From Maribacter aquivivus (GTDB lineage Bacteria; Bacteroidota; Bacteroidia; Flavobacteriales; Flavobacteriaceae), in NCBI RefSeq assembly GCF_900142175.1, contig NZ_FQZX01000002.1, forward strand, positions 291,317 through 355,316: 64,000 nucleotides of DNA, read 5' to 3'. The notes under the pieces are model-generated. The model worked only from the letters and a program-made list of their open reading frames with translations. It was not told where the DNA came from and made no database searches. Shown here in pieces: positions 15,690 through 24,860 of this stretch. Each line of letters starts with the position of its first letter. Position 1 is the first letter of the stretch. The translations under genes and the position numbers were made by a program.

Positions 15690-17588
15690 ATGACCGGCAG
15701 CTTATTATTTGATGCAATTGTTTTCCTGTTAGGCGCAATCATTTGTGTTTCTATTGCGAAAAAATTAGGACTTAGTTCTGTTATCGGCTACCTAATGGCA
15801 GGTGTTATTATCGGGCCCTATGTACTAGGTTTTATTGGTGAGGAAGGTCAAGATATTCTTCATTTTGCTGAGTTTGGTGTAGTAGTAATGTTATTCTTAA
15901 TAGGACTGGAAATTGAGCCCAAGAATTTCTGGAATATGCGGAAGACTATTGCTGGTTTAGGCGGGCTACAGGTTGGAGCAACCATGGCGTTATCCTACCT
16001 CTTTTTTATACTATTAGATTTTGATTGGAAAGTGTCTTTGGTAATTTCTATGGCAGTAGCACTATCATCTACCGCAATTGCCATGCAGACTATAAAAGAG
16101 AAAGGGTTAATGGATACTACCTTTGGAAATTCTGCCTTTTCTATACTATTATTCCAAGATATCATCGTCATTTTTATGTTAGGTGCCATTCCGTTACTTT
16201 CAAATACAGATGCGGTGGCAAATACCGAAACCCATGAGGCAAGCAGCAATCTCTTAGATGGTTTACCTATGGGTTACCAAACACTCGCAATTATAGTATC
16301 AGTGGCATTAATTATTGGTGCAGGCCAGTATTTAATAGTACCAATGTTAAGAAAAGTTGCACAGACAGGGGTACGAGAACTATTAATAGCATCTGCACTA
16401 TTAATAGTATTCAGTATTTCTTTTTTAATGGAATATGTAGGACTATCGCCTGCTTTAGGAGCTTTCTTAGGTGGGGTAGTGCTATCTAATAGCGAATATA
16501 AACATGAGCTAGAAAGTACCTTAGAGCCCTTTAAAAATCTACTATTAGGGTTGTTTTTTATTGCCGTTGGGGCATCAATCAACTTTGTAGTTATTGCCAA
16601 AATGCCATTGACCATTGGCGGAATATTAATTGCCGTAATATTAATTAAAGCATTGGTTCTATTTGCTATAGGTACGGTGTTTAAAATGAAACTTGATCAG
16701 AAACTATTATTAACCTTTGGCTTGGCACAAATTGGTGAATTTGCCTTCGTACTACTTTCGTTTGCATTTGAATTGAATATTCTAGAACAAGAACAGATGG
16801 ATATTTTATTGGTAATTACTGCATTAACAATGTCGCTAACACCAATTATAAGTATCATAAACGAAAGATTAATTCTTCCAAGAATAGGAACTAAAGAATC
16901 CATAAAACGACCTATGGATCATATCGCCAAATCGCAGAATGTTATTTTAGTTGGGTTTGGGCATTTTGGAAGTACCGTTGGTCGCTTTCTAAGGTCTCAT
17001 GGTATTGAAGCTACTATTCTAGATCAAGATTCTAACCGCGTTGACTTTCTTCGTAAAATGGGGTTTGAGGTCTATTACGGTGACGCCACACGAATAGATT
17101 TATTAGAATCTGCAGGTATTGCACAGGCTAAAATTTTAATATGTGCTATTGACAACCCTAGTGTTACCAAAGAAATTACAAAAATGGTAAAAGAAAAATA
17201 CCCGCATGTTGAGCTCATGATCAGAGCGCAAAATAGAAATGATGCTTACGAATTATTGAATATGGGTATGGAGAATATTTACCGTGAATCTTTAGATACT
17301 TCACTTTCGTTAGCAAAAGATGTTTTGAGCAAGCTTGGTTTTAGAAAATATACCTTAAACCAACAGGTACAGAATTTCATTAAATATGATGAAACAAGTT
17401 TAAGAAAATTGGCTGCAGAACCTAAGCAAGGTGAAAATTATATATTTAAGGTCAGAAAAGAATTAGAGGAGCAAGAGAGATTACTTAACGAAGATTTTAA
17501 AAGAGGTATTGTAGAATACGATAATCATTGGGATAGTGAGTCTATAAGAAAAGTATTAGAAGACCAACAAAAGGACAATCCATCATAA
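15690..17588 (+). CDS. Kef-type K+/H+ antiporter (CPA2 family) with RCK domain
   Basis: The 632-residue protein has about 12-13 membrane segments in the first 390 residues with CPA2 motifs (LGLSSVIGYLMAGVIIGPYVLG, LFLIGLEIEP, SLVISMAVALSSTAIAMQ). A RCK/TrkA-N domain from about residue 410 shows VILVGFGHFGSTVGRFL and YYGDATRIDLLESAGI. The C-terminal tail is charged and likely helical. The length and layout match KefB/KefC. With the adjacent KefF/G-like flavoprotein it should form an electrophile-gated K+ efflux system in the inner membrane. Which thiol adduct gates it here is not visible; glutathione use in this group is not universal. Confidence 0.92.
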   Translation: MTGSLLFDAIVFLLGAIICVSIAKKLGLSSVIGYLMAGVIIGPYVLGFIGEEGQDILHFAEFGVVVMLFLIGLEIEPKNFWNMRKTIAGLGGLQVGATMALSYLFFILLDFDWKVSLVISMAVALSSTAIAMQTIKEKGLMDTTFGNSAFSILLFQDIIVIFMLGAIPLLSNTDAVANTETHEASSNLLDGLPMGYQTLAIIVSVALIIGAGQYLIVPMLRKVAQTGVRELLIASALLIVFSISFLMEYVGLSPALGAFLGGVVLSNSEYKHELESTLEPFKNLLLGLFFIAVGASINFVVIAKMPLTIGGILIAVILIKALVLFAIGTVFKMKLDQKLLLTFGLAQIGEFAFVLLSFAFELNILEQEQMDILLVITALTMSLTPIISIINERLILPRIGTKESIKRPMDHIAKSQNVILVGFGHFGSTVGRFLRSHGIEATILDQDSNRVDFLRKMGFEVYYGDATRIDLLESAGIAQAKILICAIDNPSVTKEITKMVKEKYPHVELMIRAQNRNDAYELLNMGMENIYRESLDTSLSLAKDVLSKLGFRKYTLNQQVQNFIKYDETSLRKLAAEPKQGENYIFKVRKELEEQERLLNEDFKRGIVEYDNHWDSESIRKVLEDQQKDNPS

Positions 17589-17781
17589 AGTAATACTCAA
17601 TTTTTCATTTGCTCAAAACAGTGGGTTTTATACTTCTATAAAATTCAAAGATTCGTAGATAGAATTCCCCTATTGGTCTATTTCTACTTCATTTGTGGGT
17701 TTTCAAATTAAACCACTACAACAATTACATGTCTAAGTATTGAACGTAATAATAAAAGTTTAACCTTTTAAATTTAAAACG

Positions 17782-18372
17782 ATGAAAACAAATACTAAAA
17801 CATACGTAGTACTAGGTTTATTTTTAGTGGCATTTGCATTGCCAAGTACAGCACAAACACGTAAAAAGACAGCAACAAAAACAACGACTACAAGAACCAC
17901 AACTGTTACTAAAACTCCCGGTAGAGTTTCAAGTAAAAGAGTTCAATATAGAACACCTACAAAAAAAGTGGTTTCAGTAAGAACTGTTCCTAATAGATCT
18001 ATTGTAAAGCATAATGGTCAAAATTACTACTACGCTAATAATAGATACTATACGCAATCTCGTGGTAGATATATTGCTATTGCACCAAAAATTGGGTTTA
18101 GAATACAAAGCTTACCTCCAAATTATGCAAGGGTTCGTTTCAATAACCATTTGTATTTTAATGTTGGTGGTACCTTCTATGTTGAAGCTAATTCTGGATA
18201 CGAAGTTGTAGATCCTGAAATTGGTACGGTGGTTAGCGAATTACCTGATGGCTATGAAAAAGTTACTATTGATGGTTTTACCTATTATGAATACTCTAAT
18301 ATACTGTATGAAAAAATACAAGTAAATGGCTCTAGAGCTTATGAAGTTGTTGGGATCATTGACATGGAATAA
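17782..18372 (+). CDS. Secreted DUF6515-family protein
   Basis: The 196-residue protein has a signal peptide ending PSTAQ, then a Thr/Lys/Arg-rich low-complexity segment (about residues 27-62), and a C-terminal region with three repeated units of the form Y-Y-x-x-N/S-x-x-Y-Y...G-Y-x-V-V-x-P, seen at residues 75-100, 112-148 and 160-190. This pattern is the DUF6515 fold. It is probably periplasmic or surface-exposed. Function unknown. It stands alone and ends at a near-perfect terminator. Confidence 0.8.
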   Translation: MKTNTKTYVVLGLFLVAFALPSTAQTRKKTATKTTTTRTTTVTKTPGRVSSKRVQYRTPTKKVVSVRTVPNRSIVKHNGQNYYYANNRYYTQSRGRYIAIAPKIGFRIQSLPPNYARVRFNNHLYFNVGGTFYVEANSGYEVVDPEIGTVVSELPDGYEKVTIDGFTYYEYSNILYEKIQVNGSRAYEVVGIIDME

Positions 18373-18397
18373 CATATAATTTAGTTTTAAAAATGCA

Positions 18398-18425
18398 ATG
18401 GCTTACGAAGAAATTCGTAAGCCAT
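18398..18425 (+). terminator. Intrinsic terminator after DUF6515 gene
   Basis: ATGGCTTACGAA (18398-18409) and TTCGTAAGCCAT (18414-18425) form a perfect 12-base stem with a four-base loop, followed by a T-run. Confidence 0.93.
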
Positions 18426-18537
18426 TTTTTTATTGTATAGTATATAACATGATATTGGTTAGGTTTCGAAAAAACGGAATTACTTACTTTTACAAAGGTT
18501 ACCAGAATACATTTCTGAATCCGCTAAACCTTTTAAA

Positions 18538-19155
18538 ATGCCTTCAATTAATCAATTTATTATAGTTTTTACACTCCTATTTATAGGTCCTGTTGGTTTT
18601 TTAAACAAAGATGTAGAGCCCATAAAAAACACATTTTACTTTGACATTATACATAAAGACAATGTAATTGGTAGTTTAAAGGCTTCAAAGACTATTAAAG
18701 AATCTAAAGTTCATTACCAAAGTGTAACTACTATAAACACTAGGGTCATCAAAGAAATAGATGTAAATTATTTGTACAATGTCACCTATGAAAATAACAA
18801 ATTAAAAAGGGCAAATGTTCTTATAGATGTTAATGATAAACCCTATGCCGACATTCTTACCAATTGGGAAATAGATTATTACCAAGTTTCAAAAAATGAT
18901 AAAAATGAGTTAGTGGTAGAAGAAGATATCAAGTATGCTACCATATTGCTATATTTTGATGAACCAATAAATATAAAACGGTGCTATTCTGAACAGGATG
19001 GAAGTTTTAATACGATTATACCTTTAGGCAATCATTCATATAAAAAGATAAATGCTAAAAACAATGAGAATATTTATCACTATAAAAATGGATTTTTGGA
19101 AAAAGCGGAAATCAATGGAGGAGTGATAAAATTTGACATTGTTGCTCAAAAATGA
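18538..19155 (+). CDS. DUF6134-family secreted protein
   Basis: The 205-residue protein has an N-terminal hydrophobic signal segment (residues 5-22) and then the DUF6134 pattern: FYFDIIHKDNVIGSLKASK, several beta strands, YATILLYFDEP and YHYKNGFLEKAEI near the end. The protein is probably periplasmic. The family is largely confined to Bacteroidota and has no known role. It is followed after 30 bases by a patatin-like gene, so the two may be cotranscribed and both act on the envelope. Confidence 0.8.
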   Translation: MPSINQFIIVFTLLFIGPVGFLNKDVEPIKNTFYFDIIHKDNVIGSLKASKTIKESKVHYQSVTTINTRVIKEIDVNYLYNVTYENNKLKRANVLIDVNDKPYADILTNWEIDYYQVSKNDKNELVVEEDIKYATILLYFDEPINIKRCYSEQDGSFNTIIPLGNHSYKKINAKNNENIYHYKNGFLEKAEINGGVIKFDIVAQK

Positions 19156-19185
19156 TTATTTTAAAGCGTAATAAGAACATTAATT

Positions 19186-19950
19186 ATGATAAATACTGGA
19201 TTAGTACTATCAGGCGGAGGTATTAGGGGTGTAGCTCATATTGGAGTAATCAAAGCCTTAGAAGAACACGGTATTTACGCAACTCATATATCTGGTACAA
19301 GTGCCGGTGCTATAGTTGGTGCCTTATATGCCGGCGGAGTAAAATGGGAAGATATTTTAGAGTTCTTTAAAGTAATTCCTATTTTTCATGCCAATAGATT
19401 CGCTCGTAATAAACCCGGATTTTTAGACACTGAGAAGTTTTACGATGAGTTTAAAAAATTCTTTCCAATAGATTCATTTGAATCATTACCTAAAGAACTA
19501 TTTATTACGGCTACTGATATTATTAAAGGTGAATTAAAGATTTTTGACAAAGGAGAATTAATAAAACCTGTGCTTGCTTCTGCAACCTTCCCTGGGGTTT
19601 TTTCACCCATTAATATAAATGGATCTTACTATGTAGATGGTGGTGTCTTGAACAATTTTCCTATTGAGCCTTTGAAGCTATCATGCGATAAAATAATTGG
19701 TAGTTATGTTAACGCACTAAAGGCTATTAAAATAAAGGATTTAAAACATTCTTATAATGTATTGGAAAGAGCCTACAAAATAAAATCTGCCTCTGAATCT
19801 ATTGCCAAATTTTCAGAATGTGAACTGATTATATCACCCGAAGAGCTCTGCGAATATGCCACATTTGATATGCGATCTATTGATGCCATTTTTGAAATTG
19901 GCTATAATAGCACAATTAATGCCTTAAAGAAACAGGGGCATTCAAAGTAA
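19186..19950 (+). CDS. Patatin-like phospholipase (RssA/NTE type)
   Basis: The 254-residue protein carries all patatin landmarks: the oxyanion loop LSGGGIRGVAHIG at residues 8-20, the nucleophile Ser39 in GTSAGA, and the catalytic Asp in YYVDGGVLNNFP around residue 150. The length is typical of the RssA-like single-domain group. It is expected to be a cytoplasmic serine lipase acting on phospholipid or lysophospholipid. It lacks a signal peptide and a CBASS-type partner. It lies 30 bases after the DUF6134 gene. Confidence 0.9.
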   Translation: MINTGLVLSGGGIRGVAHIGVIKALEEHGIYATHISGTSAGAIVGALYAGGVKWEDILEFFKVIPIFHANRFARNKPGFLDTEKFYDEFKKFFPIDSFESLPKELFITATDIIKGELKIFDKGELIKPVLASATFPGVFSPININGSYYVDGGVLNNFPIEPLKLSCDKIIGSYVNALKAIKIKDLKHSYNVLERAYKIKSASESIAKFSECELIISPEELCEYATFDMRSIDAIFEIGYNSTINALKKQGHSK

Positions 19951-19964
19951 TAAGAAGGCTTACT

Positions 19965-20576
19965 TTATATCTTCACATGACTAGCGCGTTCCATGAAATA
20001 ATCTTCAAAACGTTCTAACTTAGGATGCATTTTCTCTGAATATATCACATACTGACATTTCATAATACTCTGCGCAACCGTAATCATTGCTGTATAGTCT
20101 GATTTTTGGATTAAAAAATCACCATCATCAATACTACATATTTTTAATTGTGAGGTACTTACACCATTTAATAAAAACAATTTGTGAAGGGTAGTAGGTG
20201 TAGTAATCAATATATCTATGCCTTCAAATATTTCTGATTTTTGAATATCAATATGCAGCTCTTTATAACTTGCATACACTCGTAATGAACAGTACTTAGT
20301 ATACCTTAAAAATTCTTCGTAAAGTTCTAATACTTTTTCTTTGTTCTGAACTACAACAACAGCTCTAGGTGCATTACCTTCTGCCTTACATTTTAATTTT
20401 TGTAAGGTCGTCAAAATCAAGGTCGTTGATTTACCACTGCCTATTGGTGCCGTACAATATACGTTTGCACCACTTTTAATAATTGGAATACTTTTCTTCT
20501 GAAATGCTGTTGGCTCTTCTATAGAAAATTCTTCTAAAGTTTCAAGTATGTATGGGTTCAGTTTTTTAAAAGACAT
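19965..20576 (-). CDS. Half-length DEAD-box-like protein (RecA1 domain only, degenerate motif II)
   Basis: The 203-residue protein has a Q-motif-like start (PTAFQKKSIPIIKSG), a Walker A loop (APIGSGKST near residue 45) and motif Ib-like ITTPTTLHKL. The expected DEAD box reads SIDDGDFLI, so the last Asp is kept but the Glu-Ala pair is lost. The SAT motif is not evident, and the entire second RecA domain with the arginine finger is missing. It ends in a normal stop, with no helicase C-terminal sequence downstream, so it is not a simple truncation here. Helicase activity is doubtful; ATP or RNA binding is possible. Promoter TATCTTTG lies 47 bases upstream. Confidence 0.8.
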   Translation of the reverse strand: MSFKKLNPYILETLEEFSIEEPTAFQKKSIPIIKSGANVYCTAPIGSGKSTTLILTTLQKLKCKAEGNAPRAVVVVQNKEKVLELYEEFLRYTKYCSLRVYASYKELHIDIQKSEIFEGIDILITTPTTLHKLFLLNGVSTSQLKICSIDDGDFLIQKSDYTAMITVAQSIMKCQYVIYSEKMHPKLERFEDYFMERASHVKI

Positions 20577-20622
20577 AATATGTTTTATAAAATTCTACGT
20601 TTGTTAAGAATATATAATTTTG

Positions 20623-20630
20623 CAAAGATA
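20623..20630 (-). promoter_or_regulatory. -7 promoter element for half DEAD-box gene
   Basis: On the minus strand TATCTTTG matches TAnnTTTG, 47 bases before the start codon at 20576. No -33 TTG at standard spacing. Confidence 0.5.
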
Positions 20631-20697
20631 CAGCCTACCAACGGGCTAGCCCTATTATAGCACTCTATTTTCTTATAACAAGAAAGCAAGACAATTT

Positions 20698-21597
20698 CTA
20701 TGAATAAAGTATAAGAAAAACGCCAAGCATAATACCCGCTAGCGGTACAAGCTTTTTACGCTTATTCTGTTCCTTGAAGATGAAACCGCCGACGACTACA
20801 GCAATCAATATTTGGCTCCGCTTGATAGCAGATAGTAGCATAATCAATGCATCTGGATCTTGTAGTGCTTTAAAATAGAAGTAGTCTGCTGTTTGCAATA
20901 AAATCCCCACCATTGGTATCGTCCATCTCCATTTAAAAGTACCCTTTAAATTAGGGTTAGTAGATCGTGTAATAAGAACGACCAACCCAATGATCAACAT
21001 TGTATAAGTACAAAACCAAAATTGAAGGGTAGGAGGGTTCAACGCTAAACTTTGTATCAAAAACTTATCGTACAAACCACTTGAAGCTCCTAAAAAGGTT
21101 GCGCCTATAATAGCATATATCCACTTATTATTCTTAAAGTTTATACCTTCTTTTTTTCCGATTTTAGAATATAGAAAAACAGAAAATATGATTAAAAAGA
21201 AACCGATCCACTGCAGAAAATTGGGGCGTTCTTGATAGATTAAAATCGCACCAATAAAGGTGAAAAATGGACCAGCAGAACGTATTGGTGTTACAATAGT
21301 AATTGGCAAGTGTTTCAAAGCTTGATATGCCAATACCCACGACGAAGCCATAATCATAGATTTGATGAAAATGAAGCCGTGTGTCTTCAATGAAATATCT
21401 GACACAAATAAACCAATTGCTTCTAATTCTTCAGGATAATACTTAGACCCAAAAAAGAGCGGCAAAAACAATAAGAAACCGGTTATTAAAGTACCCAACA
21501 GTACAGAAAAGGCATCATTGCCTTGTACCGCATGTTTCTTACATAAGTTGTGTAATCCTAAAAAGAGTGCTGCTATAAGTCCGAGGTACATCCACAT
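20698..21597 (-). CDS. EamA-family (DMT superfamily) transporter
   Basis: The 299-residue protein consists of ten hydrophobic segments in two EamA repeats (about residues 1-135 and 155-298). Signatures are ALKHLPITIVTPIRSAGPFFTFIGA at the end of repeat one and KALQDPDALIMLLSAIKRSQILIAVVVGGFIFKEQ in repeat two. It is an inner-membrane drug/metabolite transporter, probably exporting amino acids, sugars or related compounds; the substrate is not deducible. It stands alone on the minus strand downstream of the TetR operon's terminator. Confidence 0.88.
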   Translation of the reverse strand: MWMYLGLIAALFLGLHNLCKKHAVQGNDAFSVLLGTLITGFLLFLPLFFGSKYYPEELEAIGLFVSDISLKTHGFIFIKSMIMASSWVLAYQALKHLPITIVTPIRSAGPFFTFIGAILIYQERPNFLQWIGFFLIIFSVFLYSKIGKKEGINFKNNKWIYAIIGATFLGASSGLYDKFLIQSLALNPPTLQFWFCTYTMLIIGLVVLITRSTNPNLKGTFKWRWTIPMVGILLQTADYFYFKALQDPDALIMLLSAIKRSQILIAVVVGGFIFKEQNKRKKLVPLAGIMLGVFLILYS

Positions 21598-21682
21598 AAT
21601 GCGCGCGAAGATATTGGTTTTTGACTGTTCTGACTTAAAGAATTTAAAATCAAATGCCCTTTATAATTGGCTATGCCAAATA

Positions 21683-21718
21683 AAAAAAGGGCTGTCTAAA
21701 TTAAGACAACCCTTTTTT
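21683..21718 (-). terminator. Terminator after TetR-controlled reductase operon
   Basis: AAAAAAGGG (21683-21691) pairs with CCCTTTTTT (21710-21718), extended by GTCT/AGAC inside. On the minus strand it ends in a T-run. Confidence 0.88.
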
Positions 21719-21736
21719 AAATTTATTAAACTTTGA

Positions 21737-22894
21737 TTAGTAAGCCATTTTCACAATCTTCTGTGCATCTTCTGGCATTAAAGCTTGACGCTCACCTAAT
21801 TTCCATCCGCGGTCTGTAAAACGTTTAGCGATTTCTTCAGCCGTACCTTCATAATCTTTGGTATAATCAGACAACTTGGTGTCAATACCTAATTCGTGAA
21901 AGAATGCCTCGGTTTTTTCTATTGCAGCGTAAGCCTTATCGTCGATGCTACCTTGGGTAATATTCCAAACACGTTCACCGTATTGCGCTAGTTTTTCTTT
22001 CTTAGCTTCGAAATTATACTTATAATGACTTGGTGCAATCACTGCTAAGGTACGTGCATGATCTATACCGAATAATGCTGTTAGCTCATGACCCATCATA
22101 TGTACTGCCCAGTCACCCGGAACTCCTTTTTGAATTAGTCCGTTTAATGCCATAGTACAACTCCACATAAAATCTGCAGCTGGTTTATAGTCCGTTGGAT
22201 CTTTTAATACTTTTGGTGCCACTTCAATTAGCGTTTGCAAAATACTTTCTGCAAATCTGTCTTGTAACAATGCATCTATTGGGTATGTCATGTATTGTTC
22301 TAATACATGTGTAAAAGCATCCGTAATTCCGTTTGCTAATTGACGCTGAGGAATTGAACTAATAACTTGAGGGTCTAGAATAGAGAACTCTGGAAACAAG
22401 CCTGGTCCGCCCATTGCTAGTTTCTCTTTTGTTTCCGCTCTTGTGATTACTGCTCCTGAATTCATTTCTGAACCTGTTGCAGGTAAAGTTAAAACGGTAC
22501 CAAAAGGCATTCCTTTTTTTGTTCTAATGTTTTTCGTTAAAATATCCCAAGGGGTAGCTCCGTCATATACTGCTGCGGCTGACAAGAATTTTGTTCCGTC
22601 TATAACAGAACCACCACCAACAGCTAATAAATAGGTAATTTTTTCATCTTTAATAAGCTGTAAAGCTTCCAACAAGATTGCGTACTCAGGGTTGGCTGGT
22701 ATACCACCAAATTCAACGACCTCTATGCCTGACAATGCAGTCATAACTTGATCGTAGATTCCGTTTTTCTTAATACTACCGCCACCGTATAGCATAAGTA
22801 CTTTAGCATCTTCAGGTATTTCTTGATTTAATTTATCTATCGTATCCTTACCAAAAATAATTTTAGTAGGATTCTTAAATTCAAAATTGTTCAT
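21737..22894 (-). CDS. Iron-containing alcohol dehydrogenase, YqhD-like aldehyde reductase
   Basis: The 385-residue protein matches group III alcohol dehydrogenases of the YqhD/butanol dehydrogenase type. It starts MNNFEFKNPTKIIFGKDTI, has the NADPH segment LMLYGGGSIKKNG, the family pattern LAVGGGSVIDGTKF, TLPATGSEMNSGAVIT, and the metal-binding histidines in the MMGHELTALFGIDHARTLAV region. YqhD enzymes reduce short-chain and reactive aldehydes (acrolein, malondialdehyde, butanal) with NADPH. It is the last gene of a four-gene operon headed by a TetR repressor, consistent with induced aldehyde detoxification. Confidence 0.92.
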   Translation of the reverse strand: MNNFEFKNPTKIIFGKDTIDKLNQEIPEDAKVLMLYGGGSIKKNGIYDQVMTALSGIEVVEFGGIPANPEYAILLEALQLIKDEKITYLLAVGGGSVIDGTKFLSAAAVYDGATPWDILTKNIRTKKGMPFGTVLTLPATGSEMNSGAVITRAETKEKLAMGGPGLFPEFSILDPQVISSIPQRQLANGITDAFTHVLEQYMTYPIDALLQDRFAESILQTLIEVAPKVLKDPTDYKPAADFMWSCTMALNGLIQKGVPGDWAVHMMGHELTALFGIDHARTLAVIAPSHYKYNFEAKKEKLAQYGERVWNITQGSIDDKAYAAIEKTEAFFHELGIDTKLSDYTKDYEGTAEEIAKRFTDRGWKLGERQALMPEDAQKIVKMAY

Positions 22895-22941
22895 TTTCTT
22901 TTTCTTTTTAATTTTTATTCTTCACTTGCATTAATGACCGT

Positions 22942-23574
22942 TTATTCAATAACAGTTACCAATTCTTCCATTGGTTTTCTAACCTTTACTAAATTTACCA
23001 ACCAATCTTCACTTTCATTTCTATACCCCAATGGTAATAGCACTGCACTGCGTAATCCTTTTTCGCGTAAGCCTAAAATTTTGTCTACAGCAGCCGGATC
23101 AAAACCTTCTATAGGTGTAGCATCTACTTCTTCAAATGCCGCAGCAGCAATGGATTGAGAAAATGCAATATAAGCTTGCTTAGCAGCATGATTAAAGTTT
23201 TCTTCAGGGTCTTTCTGAGGATACATATCTAACAACATTTTGCGATAATTTTCCCATCCTTCGTTTTTAAAACCACGTATTTCATTGGTCAAATCGAACA
23301 TATAATTGATTCTATCTTCTGTATAATTATCCCATGCTGCAAAAACCAATAGGTGAGAACAATCTGTAATCATAGACTGGTTCCAAGCTACAGGTCTAAT
23401 CTGTTCTTTAATATCTTGATTTTTAACCACTATAATTTCAAACGGTTGTAATCCACTAGAAGTAGGAGCAAGGCGGGCTGCCTCTAAAATACGTTCTACT
23501 TTATCTTCGGCTACCTTTTCTCCATTCATTGCCTTAGCGGCATATCTCCAATTTAATTTATCTAATAATTCCAT
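22942..23574 (-). CDS. NAD(P)H-dependent nitroreductase (NfsB-like)
   Basis: The 210-residue protein has LNWRYAAKAMNGEKV at the start, LAPTSSGLQPFEIIVV for FMN binding, EEVDATPIEGFDPAAVD and LREKGLRSAVLLPLGYRNESED in the C-terminal half. It is an FMN-dependent reductase of nitro compounds or quinones and a paralogue of the protein at 1944. It is the third gene of the TetR operon, 10 bases after the epimerase-like gene. Confidence 0.9.
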   Translation of the reverse strand: MELLDKLNWRYAAKAMNGEKVAEDKVERILEAARLAPTSSGLQPFEIIVVKNQDIKEQIRPVAWNQSMITDCSHLLVFAAWDNYTEDRINYMFDLTNEIRGFKNEGWENYRKMLLDMYPQKDPEENFNHAAKQAYIAFSQSIAAAAFEEVDATPIEGFDPAAVDKILGLREKGLRSAVLLPLGYRNESEDWLVNLVKVRKPMEELVTVIE

Positions 23575-23584
23575 TTTAATTTTT

Positions 23585-24256
23585 CTATTTTAAGTTGCGT
23601 TTTGCTAATTGTTCTATATCGTTTGATGTTATGATAACATCGGTATTACTCGTTGTATTTGCTAAATTCAACATTGCTTGCGCAATGCTTTCTGCATTAA
23701 TTATTTTATACTTTTTAAGCGGACCAATAAATAGTGGCTGAATGGCTTTGAATAGTACCAACCCTATTTTTTCTAAAATCCTTCGTTCTTCCCTATCACC
23801 TCCAATTAATGAGGGTCTTAGTATAGAAGTATTTGGAATGCCTTGGTTGACAACATCTTGCTCCATTTCTCCCTTAGTTCTATTATAGAACACACTACTT
23901 TTTTTATTCGCGCCCATTGCAGACACTACTAAATAAGTTGGGATACCGTTTTCCTTCGCTAATATTGCTGCAGCTACAGGAATACCGTAATCAATGTTTT
24001 TATACATTGTTTTATCTGGAGTCTTCTTCGCTGTGGTACCTATACAACAGTACACTTCGTCTGCCGTAAAATCATTTTTGAAATGTTCTAATTCTAAAAG
24101 ATTACCAATATACTGTTGCACTTTGTTTGGTAGCCCTTCTATTCTAGATCTAGAAAATAATTTAATCGTTTCGTACCTGTCATCAACTAGTAGTTTTTCT
24201 AACAATAAACCACCCGTTAAACCGGAAGCCCCTAAAATAATTGCCGTCTTTTTCAT
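23585..24256 (-). CDS. NAD(P)H-binding oxidoreductase, atypical SDR
   Basis: The 223-residue protein begins with the dinucleotide-binding motif ILGASGLTGGLLLEKLL, has YCCIGTTAKKTPDK in the middle and SAMGANKKSSVFYNRTKGEMEQ, where the YNRTK segment occupies the place of the SDR YxxxK. SILRPSLIGGDREERR follows. This is the NAD-dependent epimerase-like / Htatip2-type group. It is cotranscribed, one base after the TetR gene. Substrate unknown; context points to carbonyl or quinone reduction. Confidence 0.85.
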   Translation of the reverse strand: MKKTAIILGASGLTGGLLLEKLLVDDRYETIKLFSRSRIEGLPNKVQQYIGNLLELEHFKNDFTADEVYCCIGTTAKKTPDKTMYKNIDYGIPVAAAILAKENGIPTYLVVSAMGANKKSSVFYNRTKGEMEQDVVNQGIPNTSILRPSLIGGDREERRILEKIGLVLFKAIQPLFIGPLKKYKIINAESIAQAMLNLANTTSNTDVIITSNDIEQLAKRNLK

Positions 24257-24257
24257 A

Positions 24258-24842
24258 TTAGTTACAAACTTTTATACTACTCCATGCTGCTTGGTATGCT
24301 TCCTCTAATTCTTCTTTATCCATTTTTACAGAACCACGATTCTGAGTAATCATAAGAAAAGAAAGCGGATTAATTGCATATGCATACAACATGTAATCTG
24401 ACAAGGGCTTTATAATTCCTTCTTTTTTGCCGCGTGCCCATAAATCGAGTAGCGGTTGTAGATGCTTAATACCCTCTTGTCTACTTTCTTCATCTATCAT
24501 TGGTGTATTATCGCATTGTGCAAGAAACATGGCATTTGCGCATTCTTTAAGTTTAAACTCAGCAATACGTTTCCAAATCACCTCAAAACCCTCTTCAACC
24601 GGCATGGTGTCATTATATGTCGCAAATGCATATGCCGTGTAGCTCGCTTTAACCTCTATATAGGTCTTGTTCACTAAATCTTGCTTATTTTCAAAATAGA
24701 GATATATAGTCGCTGGGGACACACATGCCATTTTTGCAATCTTGCTCATGGGTGTGGCATGAAAACCGTCATTGTTTACCAACTCAATGGTGGCATTTAT
24801 CAATGCGTTTCGTTTGTCTATACTTTTTTGAAGTGCTGCCAT
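24258..24842 (-). CDS. TetR/AcrR-family transcriptional repressor
   Basis: I place the start at the ATG ending at 24842 (MAALQKSIDKRN). The longer frame to 24863 would start inside the -7 promoter element. The 194-residue protein has the TetR N-terminal HTH: LINATIELVNNDGFHATPMSKIAKMACVSPATIYLYFENKQDLVNKTY. The C-terminal helical part would bind an inducer. A 14-base palindrome lies just upstream between the start codon and the -33 region, so autorepression of the four-gene operon is expected. The downstream reductases imply an electrophilic or aldehyde ligand. Confidence 0.92.
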   Translation of the reverse strand: MAALQKSIDKRNALINATIELVNNDGFHATPMSKIAKMACVSPATIYLYFENKQDLVNKTYIEVKASYTAYAFATYNDTMPVEEGFEVIWKRIAEFKLKECANAMFLAQCDNTPMIDEESRQEGIKHLQPLLDLWARGKKEGIIKPLSDYMLYAYAINPLSFLMITQNRGSVKMDKEELEEAYQAAWSSIKVCN

Positions 24843-24860
24843 TTTTATTATATCAGAGTA

